Part shown: positions 48,943 to 57,830 of the stretch, piece after piece
How positions within the stretch are numbered: the stretch's first letter is position 1
Layout: every line of letters starts with the position of its first letter
Source: Thalassobius sp047123305
GTDB taxonomy: Bacteria; Pseudomonadota; Alphaproteobacteria; Rhodobacterales; Rhodobacteraceae
NCBI RefSeq assembly: GCF_047123305.1
Contig: NZ_CP138918.1
Span: 3,658,001 to 3,722,000 of the forward strand
Direction: 5' to 3'
Length of the DNA: 64,000 nt
Notes under the pieces: generated by a model
Databases searched by the model: none
What the model was told of the DNA's origin: nothing
Seen by the model: only the letters and a program-made list of their open reading frames with translations
Translations under genes and position numbers: made by a program

Positions 48943-50162
48943 CAGTTCTCCTCCCCGGATGCAAGGCGGTCTGCGTCCAGCACCAGCGCCACTTCACCGG
49001 TCCCCAGCAGAGCACAGCCCCAGCTGGCGCGGACTTTGGCTAGCACACCGGACAAAGGCTTCATCACCACCTGCTGGCGATCCAGAACTTCGTCCACTGG
49101 CACAGCAATCTGACGGCTTCCGGCGTTCAGCACGATGACCACAGTGTCGGTCAGCGGCTTGAGATCGGGCATGGTGTCGCCGTAGTAGGTCTCCAAACGG
49201 CAAACCGGAACATGGGTGTCCCGCAACCGCAGCATTTCGGCCTTGGAACCAGCCGAGATGGTCATGCTGTTTTCAATGCCGGGATTGACGATCTCGGCAA
49301 TGTCTTCCACCGGCACGGCAAACAGATGGGTGCCCTGGCGCAGCAGGATACAATCAAGGAACGCCAGCGAAACCGGGATATGCAGGGTCACATTGGTGCC
49401 CTTACCTGCCCAGCTGTCGACATTGATCCGACCCCGCAGGTCACGCATGGTGGAGTTCAGAACATCCATACCCACGCCACGGCCCGACAGGTTGGACACC
49501 TGTTCCGCAGTGGAGAAACCGGGTTCAAAGATCACCTTCCACAGTTTGCCATCCTCCGGCTCCTCTTCAGGGCCAAAGAAACCGCGCTTACGGGCGATCG
49601 AGAGGATACGGTCCCGGTTCAGGCCGCGGCCATCATCGCCGACAACAATCTGAACCTCACTGCCCACCTGAGCGGCGGAAAGCGTGATGGTGCCTTTTTC
49701 GGATTTTCCGGCCTCGACCCGTTCTTCGGTCCCTTCCAGACCGTGATCCGCCGAGTTCCGCAACACGTGCAGCAGCGGATCATAGAGACGGTCCGCCACC
49801 ATCTTATCAATGGCGGTGTCGGCTCCAATGATGTCGAGGTTGATCTTCTTCTTGGTCTGCCGCTCCAATTCGCGGATCATCCGCTTCAGGCGCTTAAAGA
49901 CCTCATCCACGGGCACAAGACGCAGCTCGGTGGCAGCATCCTGAACTTCACGGACGATCATAGAGAGGCGGTGGGCTGCGGCTTCGAAGTCAGTGCGATC
50001 ACTGTTCCCGTTCTCAAGATCGGGCGAGTTCACGGTCTCCGAGACACTCAGAGACAATTCACCGACAAGATCCATCAGCCGGCTGATCTTCTGCGATGAT
50101 ACACGCAGCAAGGCCCCGCCAGCGGCTTGTTTGTCAGTACCGGTATCTACGTCTGCCGACAT
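48942..50162 (-). CDS. cheA4: CheA4-like kinase lacking the P1 (Hpt) domain
   Basis: 406 residues. Dimerisation helices P3 (ISRLMDLVGELSLSVSE) at about 25-95, intact HATPase P4 (N-box HVLRNSADHGLE, DDGRGL, GRGVGMDV) at about 110-270, and CheW-like P5 at about 270-400. There is no Hpt domain, so the phosphoryl group must go to another protein, most simply His49 of the CheA3-like protein, as shown for R. sphaeroides CheA4 and CheA3. It leads cheR, cheB and cheW in one transcript. Confidence 0.9.
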   Translation of the reverse strand: MSADVDTGTDKQAAGGALLRVSSQKISRLMDLVGELSLSVSETVNSPDLENGNSDRTDFEAAAHRLSMIVREVQDAATELRLVPVDEVFKRLKRMIRELERQTKKKINLDIIGADTAIDKMVADRLYDPLLHVLRNSADHGLEGTEERVEAGKSEKGTITLSAAQVGSEVQIVVGDDGRGLNRDRILSIARKRGFFGPEEEPEDGKLWKVIFEPGFSTAEQVSNLSGRGVGMDVLNSTMRDLRGRINVDSWAGKGTNVTLHIPVSLAFLDCILLRQGTHLFAVPVEDIAEIVNPGIENSMTISAGSKAEMLRLRDTHVPVCRLETYYGDTMPDLKPLTDTVVIVLNAGSRQIAVPVDEVLDRQQVVMKPLSGVLAKVRASWGCALLGTGEVALVLDADRLASGEEN

Positions 50163-50236
50163 ATCGACCCTGATCCTTCAATTTACACAACACATCGCCA
50201 AAATTGGCGTTACTCATACTTACGGTCCGGCAGCGG

Positions 50237-50542
50237 TTAGGCTGCGTTCTCGTTTCCGTCGAAGCTAAAGATACAAACGCCGTCAAATCCGGTGGATTTG
50301 AACAGGAAGGTCTTTTTCATCATATCGACGAAGCCACCGTGCTTCTTTTCAAAGTTCTTGAGATCCGCCACGGTGGGGAAGAAGACATTAACAGAAATGT
50401 CACCTTCTTTACTGATCAGAACAGTTAGGCCCGAGAGGCGGCACTCTGGAATCGCGTTGCCCAATGTCTCAGTGACAAATGGAGCGGCGATTTGTGCAGC
50501 ATCGAGGCTGGGAAATTTAAGGTGGTACGTTTTTGACAACAT
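50237..50542 (-). CDS. Unknown small protein at the head of the che cluster
   Basis: 101 residues (MLSKTYHLKFPSLDAAQIAA...), not recognised. It reads as an alpha/beta fold with ETLGNAIPECRLSGLTVLIS and FKSTGFDGVCIFSFDGNE. A GTG two codons earlier is possible; CAGG lies eight bases before ATG 50542. It is 74 bases ahead of cheA4 on the same strand and may belong to its operon. Confidence 0.62.
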   Translation of the reverse strand: MLSKTYHLKFPSLDAAQIAAPFVTETLGNAIPECRLSGLTVLISKEGDISVNVFFPTVADLKNFEKKHGGFVDMMKKTFLFKSTGFDGVCIFSFDGNENAA

Positions 50543-50797
50543 AAACACGGCCTGCAGTTTGTTTTACGTCTGGATAGTGAAACGGCCACCTGCAGGAAAA
50601 GTTGACCCCTCTCATTTGGAAAAAGTTACATCCCTAAGTATGGGGTCGGCAGAATTAGGACATGTCGGATTGTCGTCATTGTTTTGACACCCATCGGAGT
50701 CTCGTCATTTCGCCCCATCAAGCGGGTATATCCGACCTATCCATAGGGCCTTAACCTTTTATATACTTTAGTTATTTTAGTTTTTATATTCGTTTAT

Positions 50798-50810
50798 TTT
50801 CAATAATTTA
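50798..50810 (+). promoter_or_regulatory. IHF-like binding site upstream of the fleT promoter
   Basis: TTTCAATAATTTA fits WATCAANNNNTTR at 12 of 13 positions and lies about 30 bases before the -24 element, the usual place for bending DNA between an activator site and a sigma-54 promoter. Confidence 0.45.
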
Positions 50811-50839
50811 CGAAAAAATCTTAACCAATCCTCAATCTT

Positions 50840-50855
50840 TGGCACACTCCCTGCT
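50840..50855 (+). promoter_or_regulatory. Sigma-54 promoter of fleT-fliEFGHIJ
   Basis: TGGCACACTCCCTGCT, GG-N10-GC in register, 36 bases before the fleT ATG. Confidence 0.8.
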
Positions 50856-50890
50856 TCTTAGAAACCGTCAGCCAATCGCAGGAGGTAACC

Positions 50891-52066
50891 ATGGCCAAGA
50901 TCTTTATCATCGGACAGGAATTTGACGACGCAGCCGCTCTGGCGGATCTGTTGCAGCGTCGTCGGATCGACACCGTATTGATCGACGCTCTGGGCACCCC
51001 GGACACCAATCCCGGCAAAGGCAACACTCTGGTATGTTCCGCCGAAGCCGAAAAAGCCGCCGGTGGTCAGTCCGGTCTGGTGGCCGCCGCCCGCACGCTG
51101 GGCATCACCCAGCTGGTGATCGTGCAGCCGGGGGCTTCCTTTGAAGTGACCTCGGAACTGGGTGGCCGCATGCAGCGTGTGGTTCTGCCGCTGCGCGGTT
51201 CGGCACGCCCGCCGCTTTATACCCCCTCCCTGCTGGCCCTGACTGACCTCATCGCAGCCCCTCATGGTGGAATGGTTGCCGCCGCTGACAGCACCGGTGC
51301 TCTGATGGATCTGGCCGCCCGCGTTGCCCAAACCGATGTCACTGTCTTTATCAACGGCCCGACCGGTTCCGGCAAAGAGGTGCTGAGCCAGCTGATCCAC
51401 GACCGTTCGCCCCGCGCTGGCAAACCTTTTGTGGCCGTGAACTGCGCCGCGATCCCGGAAAACATGCTGGAAGCCATGCTGTTCGGTCATGAAAAAGGGG
51501 CCTTCACCGGAGCCTCCACTGCCAACCGCGGTATATTCCGCGCCGCGGACGGTGGCACCCTGCTGCTGGACGAAATCTCGGAAATGCCGCTGGGTCTGCA
51601 GGCCAAACTGCTGCGCGTCCTGCAGGAAAAGAAAGTCACCCCGCTGGGTTCGCAGAAAGAAGAAAGCGTTGATGTCCGCGTCATCGCCACCTCCAACCGC
51701 GACATGCTGGCCGAGGTGGAAGCCGGTAACTTCCGCGAAGACCTGTACTACCGTCTGAACGTGTTCCCGCTGGCGACCCAGGAATTGGCCGCCCGCCCCG
51801 ATGATATTCCCGCCCTCGCCACTGCGATGATCCGCCGCCATACCCCCGAAGGGGCCACCCTGCCGCTGCTGAGCGAAGAGGCTGTGGCCACGCTGGTTGA
51901 GTACAAATGGCCCGGTAACGTCCGCGAGCTGGAAAACGTGGTTCAACGCGCTCTGGTGCTGCGCACCGGCGACGTGGTGAGCGCCGCGGACATCATGCTG
52001 ACCGCAAATGCGGCGCTGATCCCCGGTTTCAACATCAACGCCCCGATCGCGGCACATGCCGCGTAA
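50891..52066 (+). CDS. fleT: FleT-like sigma-54 activator without DNA-binding domain
   Basis: 391 residues. An atypical N-domain (1-125) is followed by the AAA+ domain: Walker A GPTGSGKE at 156-163, GAFTGA at 203-208, Walker B TLLLDEISEMP, FREDLYYRLNVFP and WPGNVRELENVV. After the AAA+ part come only about 45 residues with no HTH. This is the FleT plan of R. sphaeroides, where FleT lies just before fliE and works with FleQ. GGAGG before ATG 50891. fliE follows after 25 bases. Confidence 0.86.
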   Translation: MAKIFIIGQEFDDAAALADLLQRRRIDTVLIDALGTPDTNPGKGNTLVCSAEAEKAAGGQSGLVAAARTLGITQLVIVQPGASFEVTSELGGRMQRVVLPLRGSARPPLYTPSLLALTDLIAAPHGGMVAAADSTGALMDLAARVAQTDVTVFINGPTGSGKEVLSQLIHDRSPRAGKPFVAVNCAAIPENMLEAMLFGHEKGAFTGASTANRGIFRAADGGTLLLDEISEMPLGLQAKLLRVLQEKKVTPLGSQKEESVDVRVIATSNRDMLAEVEAGNFREDLYYRLNVFPLATQELAARPDDIPALATAMIRRHTPEGATLPLLSEEAVATLVEYKWPGNVRELENVVQRALVLRTGDVVSAADIMLTANAALIPGFNINAPIAAHAA

Positions 52067-52091
52067 AAAGAGGGCAAACTTGAGGTAAGCC

Positions 52092-52436
52092 ATGACTATT
52101 TCGAGCCTTTCCGGAAATTCGACACTAGCGGCCCTGAATGCCCGCGCGTCGTCGCTCCAGAACAGCACAGAAACTGCCATCCCAGCCGGGTTCCCGAACC
52201 CTGCCGAGAAATCCACCGCCAGCTTCGCCGACCGCCTTGGTTCTGCCATTGAACAGGTCAACGACGCCCAGGCCACCGCCAATAAATCGGCCCTCGCCTA
52301 TGAAACGGGCGCGACCGACAATCTGGCCTCGGTGATGGTGGACCAGCAGGTTTCCTCGCTTGGCTTCCAGATGACGATGCAGGTGCGCAACAAGGCGCTT
52401 TCCGCCTACCGCGATATCATGAACATGCCGGTCTGA
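52092..52436 (+). CDS. fliE: FliE, MS ring-rod junction protein
   Basis: 114 residues. The C-terminal ATANKSALAYETGATDNLASVMVDQQVSSLGFQMTMQVRNKALSAYRDIMNM region holds the FliE signature (first part helical, ending near the C-terminus). The N-terminal half is Ala/Ser-rich. GAGG six bases upstream. Confidence 0.92.
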   Translation: MTISSLSGNSTLAALNARASSLQNSTETAIPAGFPNPAEKSTASFADRLGSAIEQVNDAQATANKSALAYETGATDNLASVMVDQQVSSLGFQMTMQVRNKALSAYRDIMNMPV

Positions 52437-52470
52437 TCCGGCGCCTAACGGCAACTAGACGAGAGTTTCG

Positions 52471-54198
52471 ATGGACAGCACGACCAACCCAGTCGCCACC
52501 ACCGAAGGTGCAACGCCCGCCGCACAGGGCAAGGCTTATCTGGCGCAAGCGCAACAGGTGATGAGCCAACCCGCGGTGCGACGCGCCCTGCCTGCGATCA
52601 TTCTGGTCGTCGTGGCGGTGATGGGTCTGGTGGTCTACATGATGCTGGCCCAGCCGAAAACACTGTCGCTTTTCTCGGATCTCCCAGAGGCCGACAAGGC
52701 CCGCGCCGTCGAGGTTCTGACCGGTGCAGGGATCAACGCCACGATCGACCAGGGAACAGGCTCCCTGCGGGTGACCGAGGCGGATTATCACAAAGCACGC
52801 ATGCTGCTGGCCACCGAAGGCCTGCCCGCAGGCACGCCGGATGGGCTGAGCACCCTGTCCGACATGCCGATGGGCGCCTCGCGTTCGGTCGAAGCGGCCC
52901 GTCTGCGCCGGATGCACGAGCTGGATCTGGCCCGTTCCATCACCGAATTCTCCAATGTCACCTCGGCCCGTGTCCATCTGGCGCTGCCCGAACAGACCGC
53001 CTTTATCCGCGACACCAAACCGCCGCGTGCCTCTGTCTTTGTGCAGGTTGCCCCTGGCCGTGCGCTGGATGACGGTCAGGTCAGCGCCATCGTGTCGCTG
53101 GTATCGACCTCTGTGCCCGGCATGACCCGCGCCAATGTCTCGGTAGTGGATCAGACCGGCCGCCTGCTGTCCCGCGAAAGCTCGGACCCGCTGAGTGAGA
53201 TGACCACCCAGCAGCTGGGCCATCGCAAACAGATGGAAACCCACTACCGTCAGCGCATCGAAGCGCTGCTGTCCCCCATCGTCGGCGCCGGCAACGTGGC
53301 AGCTGAGGTCACTGTGGACATGGATTTCACCCGTTCGGAAATCACCGCCGAAGAGTATATGCCCAATGGCTCGGTTGTGCGGTCTGAACAGGAAATGATC
53401 CAGCAAAACAGTGCCCAGCAGGCCAAAGGCATCCCCGGTGCCGTGTCCAACACACCGCCGCAGGAAACCCAGCTGGTCGAAGACGGCCCCGGTGTCACCG
53501 TGCGCAACACTGCCGGTGTGAACAAAAACACCACCACCAATGCGACCCGCAACTATGAGGTCAGCCGCCGGGTGGAAACCACCCAGCCCGCCAGCGCCCA
53601 GATCGTGCGGATCCACGCCGCTGTGCTGCTGCGCACCCCCGCCGGCACCATGGCCGAAGACGGATCTCTGGTGCCGGGCGCCCTGCCCGACAGCGTTATG
53701 CGCGACGCCGAAGCGCTGGTGCGTTCCGCCATCGGGTTCCAGCAACCGCGCGGCGATACCGTTACCCTTTCGGCCCAGCCCTTCATTGATACCTTTGCCG
53801 AGGTTTCCATGCCCTGGTACAAAGAAGGCTGGGTGATGGACACCGCCCGTTATGCCGCCCAGATTGCCGTGCTGGCCATTGTGGTGCTGGGTCTGGTGAA
53901 GCCGATTGTTGACCGCCTCCTGTTCTCCCCCGCCGCACCTGCCCCATCAATGGGCATGGGCGCCCCGATGGGAGGCGTGCCAGGCCAGATGGGCGACGCC
54001 ATCGAAGTTGGCCCCGGCGAAACCCTCGCTGAAGTGCGGGCCCGCCTTGATGGGTTCGAACCGGCCGGAAACCCCTGGAGCCATGTCTCCTACGAAGAAA
54101 AACTCGCCCTGATCCGCGACCTGACCCACAGCGACGGCGACCGTATCGCCACCGCCTTCAAGTCGATGATCGAAGACGACAACTCTCAGCTGAAGTGA
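52471..54198 (+). CDS. fliF: FliF, MS-ring protein
   Basis: 575 residues. Two membrane segments: about 35-56 (LPAIILVVVAVMGLVVYMML) and about 455-475 (YAAQIAVLAIVVLGLVKPIV). Ring-building motifs are intact: YHKARMLLATEGLPAG, RRMHELDLARSITEF, SARVHLALPEQTAFIRD. The C-terminal tail (EEKLALIRDLTHSDGDRIATAFKSMI) binds FliG. It starts 34 bases after fliE. Confidence 0.96.
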   Translation: MDSTTNPVATTEGATPAAQGKAYLAQAQQVMSQPAVRRALPAIILVVVAVMGLVVYMMLAQPKTLSLFSDLPEADKARAVEVLTGAGINATIDQGTGSLRVTEADYHKARMLLATEGLPAGTPDGLSTLSDMPMGASRSVEAARLRRMHELDLARSITEFSNVTSARVHLALPEQTAFIRDTKPPRASVFVQVAPGRALDDGQVSAIVSLVSTSVPGMTRANVSVVDQTGRLLSRESSDPLSEMTTQQLGHRKQMETHYRQRIEALLSPIVGAGNVAAEVTVDMDFTRSEITAEEYMPNGSVVRSEQEMIQQNSAQQAKGIPGAVSNTPPQETQLVEDGPGVTVRNTAGVNKNTTTNATRNYEVSRRVETTQPASAQIVRIHAAVLLRTPAGTMAEDGSLVPGALPDSVMRDAEALVRSAIGFQQPRGDTVTLSAQPFIDTFAEVSMPWYKEGWVMDTARYAAQIAVLAIVVLGLVKPIVDRLLFSPAAPAPSMGMGAPMGGVPGQMGDAIEVGPGETLAEVRARLDGFEPAGNPWSHVSYEEKLALIRDLTHSDGDRIATAFKSMIEDDNSQLK

Positions 54199-54204
54199 TC
54201 CACC

Positions 54205-55221
54205 ATGCCTAGAACCATGACCATCGATGACCTTGGCGGCACCCAGAAAGCAGCCGTTTTGATGATGCTCTTTGGCGAAGAGGCAGCTGCCAATATCCTT
54301 GGCTACCTCAACCCGACCGAAGTGCAGCAGTTGGGCACAGCGATGTATATGGTGCGCAATGTGGAACATTCGACCGTGGATGCGGTGTTGAACGAGTTCC
54401 TGCATGACTTGCGTGAACAGACCGGTCTGGGCGTGGGCGTGAACACCTACATTAAGGACGTGCTGACCAAAGCGCTTGGCAATGACAAGGCACATTCGGT
54501 GCTCAGCCGCATTCCACGTACCTCCTCGGAACGGCCGATTGAGATCCTGGAATGGATGGATGCCCACGCGGTTTCGGAACTGATTGTGGATGAGCACCCG
54601 CAGATTATCGCGCTGGTGATTGCCTCGCTGGAACCGGGGGTTGGCGCCGATGTGCTGAAGCTGATGCCAGAGGACGTGCAGTCCGACATCATCCACCGGA
54701 TTTCCAACCTCGCCAACGTGCAGCCCGAGGCGTTGAAGGATCTGGAACAGGTGATTCAGAAGAAGTTCCAGGAAAATACCACCCTGCGCGCCAGCCAGAT
54801 GGGCGGCGTGAAAGCGGCCGCACGGATCATGAACTTCACCAAGCAGGATATGGAACAGCGCATCCTGAAGGATGTTCAGAAACAGGACAAGACCCTGGTC
54901 ACCGCGCTGCAGGACAACATGTTTGTCTTCGACAACCTCATCAAATCGGACGACCGCGCCATCCAGACCCTGCTGCGCGAGGTCGAGAACCGCACCCTCA
55001 TTCTGGCCCTGCGTGGCGCCGACGAGATCCTACGCGACAAGCTGCTGGGTTGTATGTCGACCCGTGCCGCTGCTGCCATCGCCGACGAGATGGAGGCCCT
55101 TGGCCCCGTCCGTCTGACCGAGGTGCAAAATGCGCAAAAAGACGTTATTGCTGTAGCACGGCGCCTTTCCGACGACGGGACAATCACCCTCGCCGGTCGT
55201 GGCGGCGAAGTTATGGTTTAA
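54205..55221 (+). CDS. fliG: FliG, rotor switch protein
   Basis: 338 residues. N-domain GGTQKAAVLMMLFGEEAAANIL, middle EHPQIIALVIASLEPGVGADVLKLMPEDVQ (EHPQ motif), C-domain with the torque helix (DDRAIQTLLREVENRTLILALRGADEILRDKLLGCMSTRAA, partly given). MotA acts on this C-domain. It starts six bases after fliF. ATG 54217 is an alternative start. Confidence 0.96.
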   Translation: MPRTMTIDDLGGTQKAAVLMMLFGEEAAANILGYLNPTEVQQLGTAMYMVRNVEHSTVDAVLNEFLHDLREQTGLGVGVNTYIKDVLTKALGNDKAHSVLSRIPRTSSERPIEILEWMDAHAVSELIVDEHPQIIALVIASLEPGVGADVLKLMPEDVQSDIIHRISNLANVQPEALKDLEQVIQKKFQENTTLRASQMGGVKAAARIMNFTKQDMEQRILKDVQKQDKTLVTALQDNMFVFDNLIKSDDRAIQTLLREVENRTLILALRGADEILRDKLLGCMSTRAAAAIADEMEALGPVRLTEVQNAQKDVIAVARRLSDDGTITLAGRGGEVMV

Positions 55222-55248
55222 GGTTTCAGGTTTTAGGGGGGATCCATC

Positions 55249-56049
55249 ATGGGCTTCCACAAAGATATGTCGGTGCAGTCGTTGGACATGGAGTCCATCA
55301 ACACAATCCTGCGGAAAAATCGCGACGGCAACTTCCGTCCGCGTGGTTTTGAACAACTCCCTGATGACACCCCCGCCGACGCCGCAATGGAAGACGCCGG
55401 ACTGGGTGCGCCGCTGCAACAGGAAGACGCTGCCCCCGAACCAGACCCCACCCCCGAAGCCGAAGCGCTGCAAGCGGCAGCACATAAAACCGGCTACACA
55501 GAAGGGTTTGCAGAAGGCTACCAGAAAGGGCTGGCAGAAGCTCCAACACCCGAACCCGTGGACCTGCCCTCGCCCGAGGCCCAGGCCCATCTGGAAGAAA
55601 GCGCCCGCCTGTTCACCGATCTTGCGCTTGCGCTGACCGATCACGCCGAAGCGCATCACACTGCCCTGCGCCAGTCGATGGAAAGCACCCTGCTGGCGCT
55701 GGCCAGCGACATGGCCGGGCAACAGATTGACAGCCTGCCCGCCCCCTTTGCCGCCAAGGTCGAGGACCTGGTGGAGCGTGTCGGCAAAACCGTGGACTGC
55801 ACTCAGGTGCATCTGAACCCGGAAGATCTGGCCGCGATTGAACCCACCTTGCAAGGCTCGGACGTGATCGAGGGCTGTATTTTGCAGGCCGATGAAAACC
55901 TGCCGCGTGGAGCGGTCGATATTCGCTCTGGTCCCAACCGGGTGCAAAGCTCGCTGCCGGATCTGGATGCGGTGGGTCTGCCTGCCGATTGGGACGACAC
56001 CGAAATTGAGATCGCCACCGACGCTCTCCCGAATGGAGAGGGCGCATGA
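55249..56049 (+). CDS. fliH: FliH, regulator of the export ATPase
   Basis: 266 residues. N-terminal region is acidic and Pro-rich (residues 40-80); GYTEGFAEGYQKGLAEA is the FliH Gly-x-x-x-Gly-like helix; the C-terminal half is the E/H-type FliI-binding domain (SMESTLLALASDMAGQQID, QVHLNPEDLAAIEP). A run of six G precedes ATG 55249. It overlaps fliI by four bases. Confidence 0.85.
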   Translation: MGFHKDMSVQSLDMESINTILRKNRDGNFRPRGFEQLPDDTPADAAMEDAGLGAPLQQEDAAPEPDPTPEAEALQAAAHKTGYTEGFAEGYQKGLAEAPTPEPVDLPSPEAQAHLEESARLFTDLALALTDHAEAHHTALRQSMESTLLALASDMAGQQIDSLPAPFAAKVEDLVERVGKTVDCTQVHLNPEDLAAIEPTLQGSDVIEGCILQADENLPRGAVDIRSGPNRVQSSLPDLDAVGLPADWDDTEIEIATDALPNGEGA

Positions 56050-57395
56050 GCGCCGCCATTCTGGAACGGTTGAGCCATGATCTGGCCACCCTGCCCGATC
56101 GCACCGCTCCCCAGATCAGCGGACAGGTTGTGCGCTACGACGGGTTGGTGGTGGAATGTTCCGGCTTTCCCGCCTCTCCCGGCGACCTCTGCCTGATTTA
56201 CCCCCGTCACGCCGCCCCCGGCACCCCGCCGGTTGAAGGCGAGGTTGTGGGGTTCTCCGATGGTAAGAACCTGCTGTTTCTGGATACCGCTGGGGCACAG
56301 ATCACGCTGGGTGATCCGGTGGTGCTGCGCCGTGCGGGCCGGATGTGCGAAGTGGGCCCGGAACTGCTGGGCCGTGTGATTGATGCCAGTGGCGCGCCCC
56401 TGGATGGTCGCCCTGCCCCGAAACCGTCGGACCTCTGGCCGTTGGCCGGCAAACCGTTGAACCCATTGGCGCGCGGTCCGGTGAAAGAAGTCCTGGATGT
56501 GGGCGTGCGGATCCTCAATTCCTCGATGACCATTGGCAGGGGCCAACGTGTCGGCATCATGGCAGGTTCCGGCGTCGGCAAATCGGTTTTGATTGAGATG
56601 ATGACCCACAACACCACGGCGGATGTCATTGTGGTTGGCCTGATCGGCGAACGTGCGCGTGAAGTGGGCGACTTTGTCAGCCGTGTGATGACCCCCGAAG
56701 CGGCCGCCCGCGTCTGTGTTGTGGCGGTTCCAGCCGACCGTTCACCGCTGCTGCGGCTAAGGGCGGCAAACCGCACCACCGCCATCGCCGAATATTTCCG
56801 CGATCAGGGCAAAGATGTCCTGCTGATCATGGACAGCCTGACCCGTGTGGCCCATGCCAAACGCGAAGCCGGCCTTGCGCTGGGGGAACAGCCCACCGCC
56901 AAAGGTTATACGCCTTCGGTCATTTCGCTGATCCCCTCGCTGATCGAACGCTGCGGTCCCGGTCTGCCCGGTCAGGGGACGATCACCGCTTTGTACACGG
57001 TGCTGGCTGATGGCGATGACACCACCAACGATCCGGTGGTGGACTCGGCCCGCGCGATCCTTGATGGCCATATGGTGCTGAGCCGCGCCCAGGCACAGCG
57101 CGGCATCTATCCCGCCATCGACCTGCCCGCCTCGGTCAGCCGGGTGATGAATGACATCGTGCCGCCCGAACATGTCACCGCCAGCCAAAGGCTGCGCCGT
57201 CTGATCTCTTTGTATAACGAAAACAGGGACCTAATGCTGATGGGGGGCTATAGTGCCGGTCAGGATAAGGATCTGGATGCCGCGATTAAGAACTGGCCCA
57301 AGATCGAAGGTTTCATCTGCCAGATGAAGCACGAGAAGATCAATTTCCAGGAAAGCCAGAAGCAGCTGCTTGAGCTGATCGGGGCCACGTCATGA
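56046..57395 (+). CDS. fliI: FliI, flagellar export ATPase
   Basis: 449 residues. Walker A AGSGVGKSVL at about 173-182, Walker B VLLIMDSLTRVA, LGEQPTAKGYTPSVISLIPSLIERCGPG-type catalytic region and the C-terminal helices. It energises export with FliH and FliJ. Overlaps both neighbours by four bases (ATGA). Confidence 0.96.
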   Translation: MSAAILERLSHDLATLPDRTAPQISGQVVRYDGLVVECSGFPASPGDLCLIYPRHAAPGTPPVEGEVVGFSDGKNLLFLDTAGAQITLGDPVVLRRAGRMCEVGPELLGRVIDASGAPLDGRPAPKPSDLWPLAGKPLNPLARGPVKEVLDVGVRILNSSMTIGRGQRVGIMAGSGVGKSVLIEMMTHNTTADVIVVGLIGERAREVGDFVSRVMTPEAAARVCVVAVPADRSPLLRLRAANRTTAIAEYFRDQGKDVLLIMDSLTRVAHAKREAGLALGEQPTAKGYTPSVISLIPSLIERCGPGLPGQGTITALYTVLADGDDTTNDPVVDSARAILDGHMVLSRAQAQRGIYPAIDLPASVSRVMNDIVPPEHVTASQRLRRLISLYNENRDLMLMGGYSAGQDKDLDAAIKNWPKIEGFICQMKHEKINFQESQKQLLELIGATS

Positions 57396-57763
57396 ACCAG
57401 CAGAACGGCAACCACCTGAAACTGATGGCCAAGGCCGAGACGATCAAACAGGCAGATCTGGCAAAGAAGCTGCGTAAAGCCCAGGATGAGGTGGAAAAAA
57501 TCCACACCCAGACCGGGTCGATCAACCAGATGCTGAAAGAGCAGAACGGCGAGCTGCGCGGCGCGCAGACCTCGGCGCAGCTGGCAAATTCCTTGCGGCT
57601 TGGGCAACGGCTTGAAGGCTTCCGCACCACGTTGTCGCTGCAGAAAGCCCAGTCCGAACGTCGCCTGAAACAGGCAAAAACCGCATTGGCACAATCCGGT
57701 CACAAGCTGGAAATGCTGTCTGAAAAGGCGCGGGTTCTGGACACGAAAGAAAAATCCGACTGA
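57392..57763 (+). CDS. fliJ: FliJ, export chaperone-escort protein
   Basis: 123 residues, almost wholly coiled coil (AKKLRKAQDEVEKIHTQTGSINQML, SLQKAQSERRLKQAKTALAQSG). Identity is by position after fliI, size and coiled-coil nature. It ends 67 bases before fliK, with a new sigma-54 promoter between. Confidence 0.8.
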   Translation: MNQQNGNHLKLMAKAETIKQADLAKKLRKAQDEVEKIHTQTGSINQMLKEQNGELRGAQTSAQLANSLRLGQRLEGFRTTLSLQKAQSERRLKQAKTALAQSGHKLEMLSEKARVLDTKEKSD

Positions 57764-57774
57764 TCCGGCACAGT

Positions 57775-57790
57775 TGGCACGTTAGCTGCA
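57775..57790 (+). promoter_or_regulatory. Sigma-54 promoter of fliKLMN
   Basis: TGGCACGTTAGCTGCA; perfect -24 box, CTGC -12 box, 41 bases before fliK. Confidence 0.82.
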
Positions 57791-57830
57791 TAGACTCTGG
57801 CAAAACCAGTTTCTAGGACCGGAAAAAACA

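Larger units (their letters stand above)
50543..50890. other. Divergent intergenic region, 348 bases, AT-rich centre
   Basis: No gene is seen. 50755-50826 is extremely AT-rich (the line 50761-50820 has 9 G/C in 60). It contains an IHF-like site and lies just upstream of the sigma-54 promoter at 50840. CTGCAG repeats occur near 50550 and 50590. No promoter for the minus gene was recognised. Confidence 0.8.

Noticed and set aside
50858..52282. 474-codon minus-strand frame opposite fleT and fliE
   Set aside because: Overlaps two genes with clear domains and promoters; His/Gly/Gln-rich antisense.
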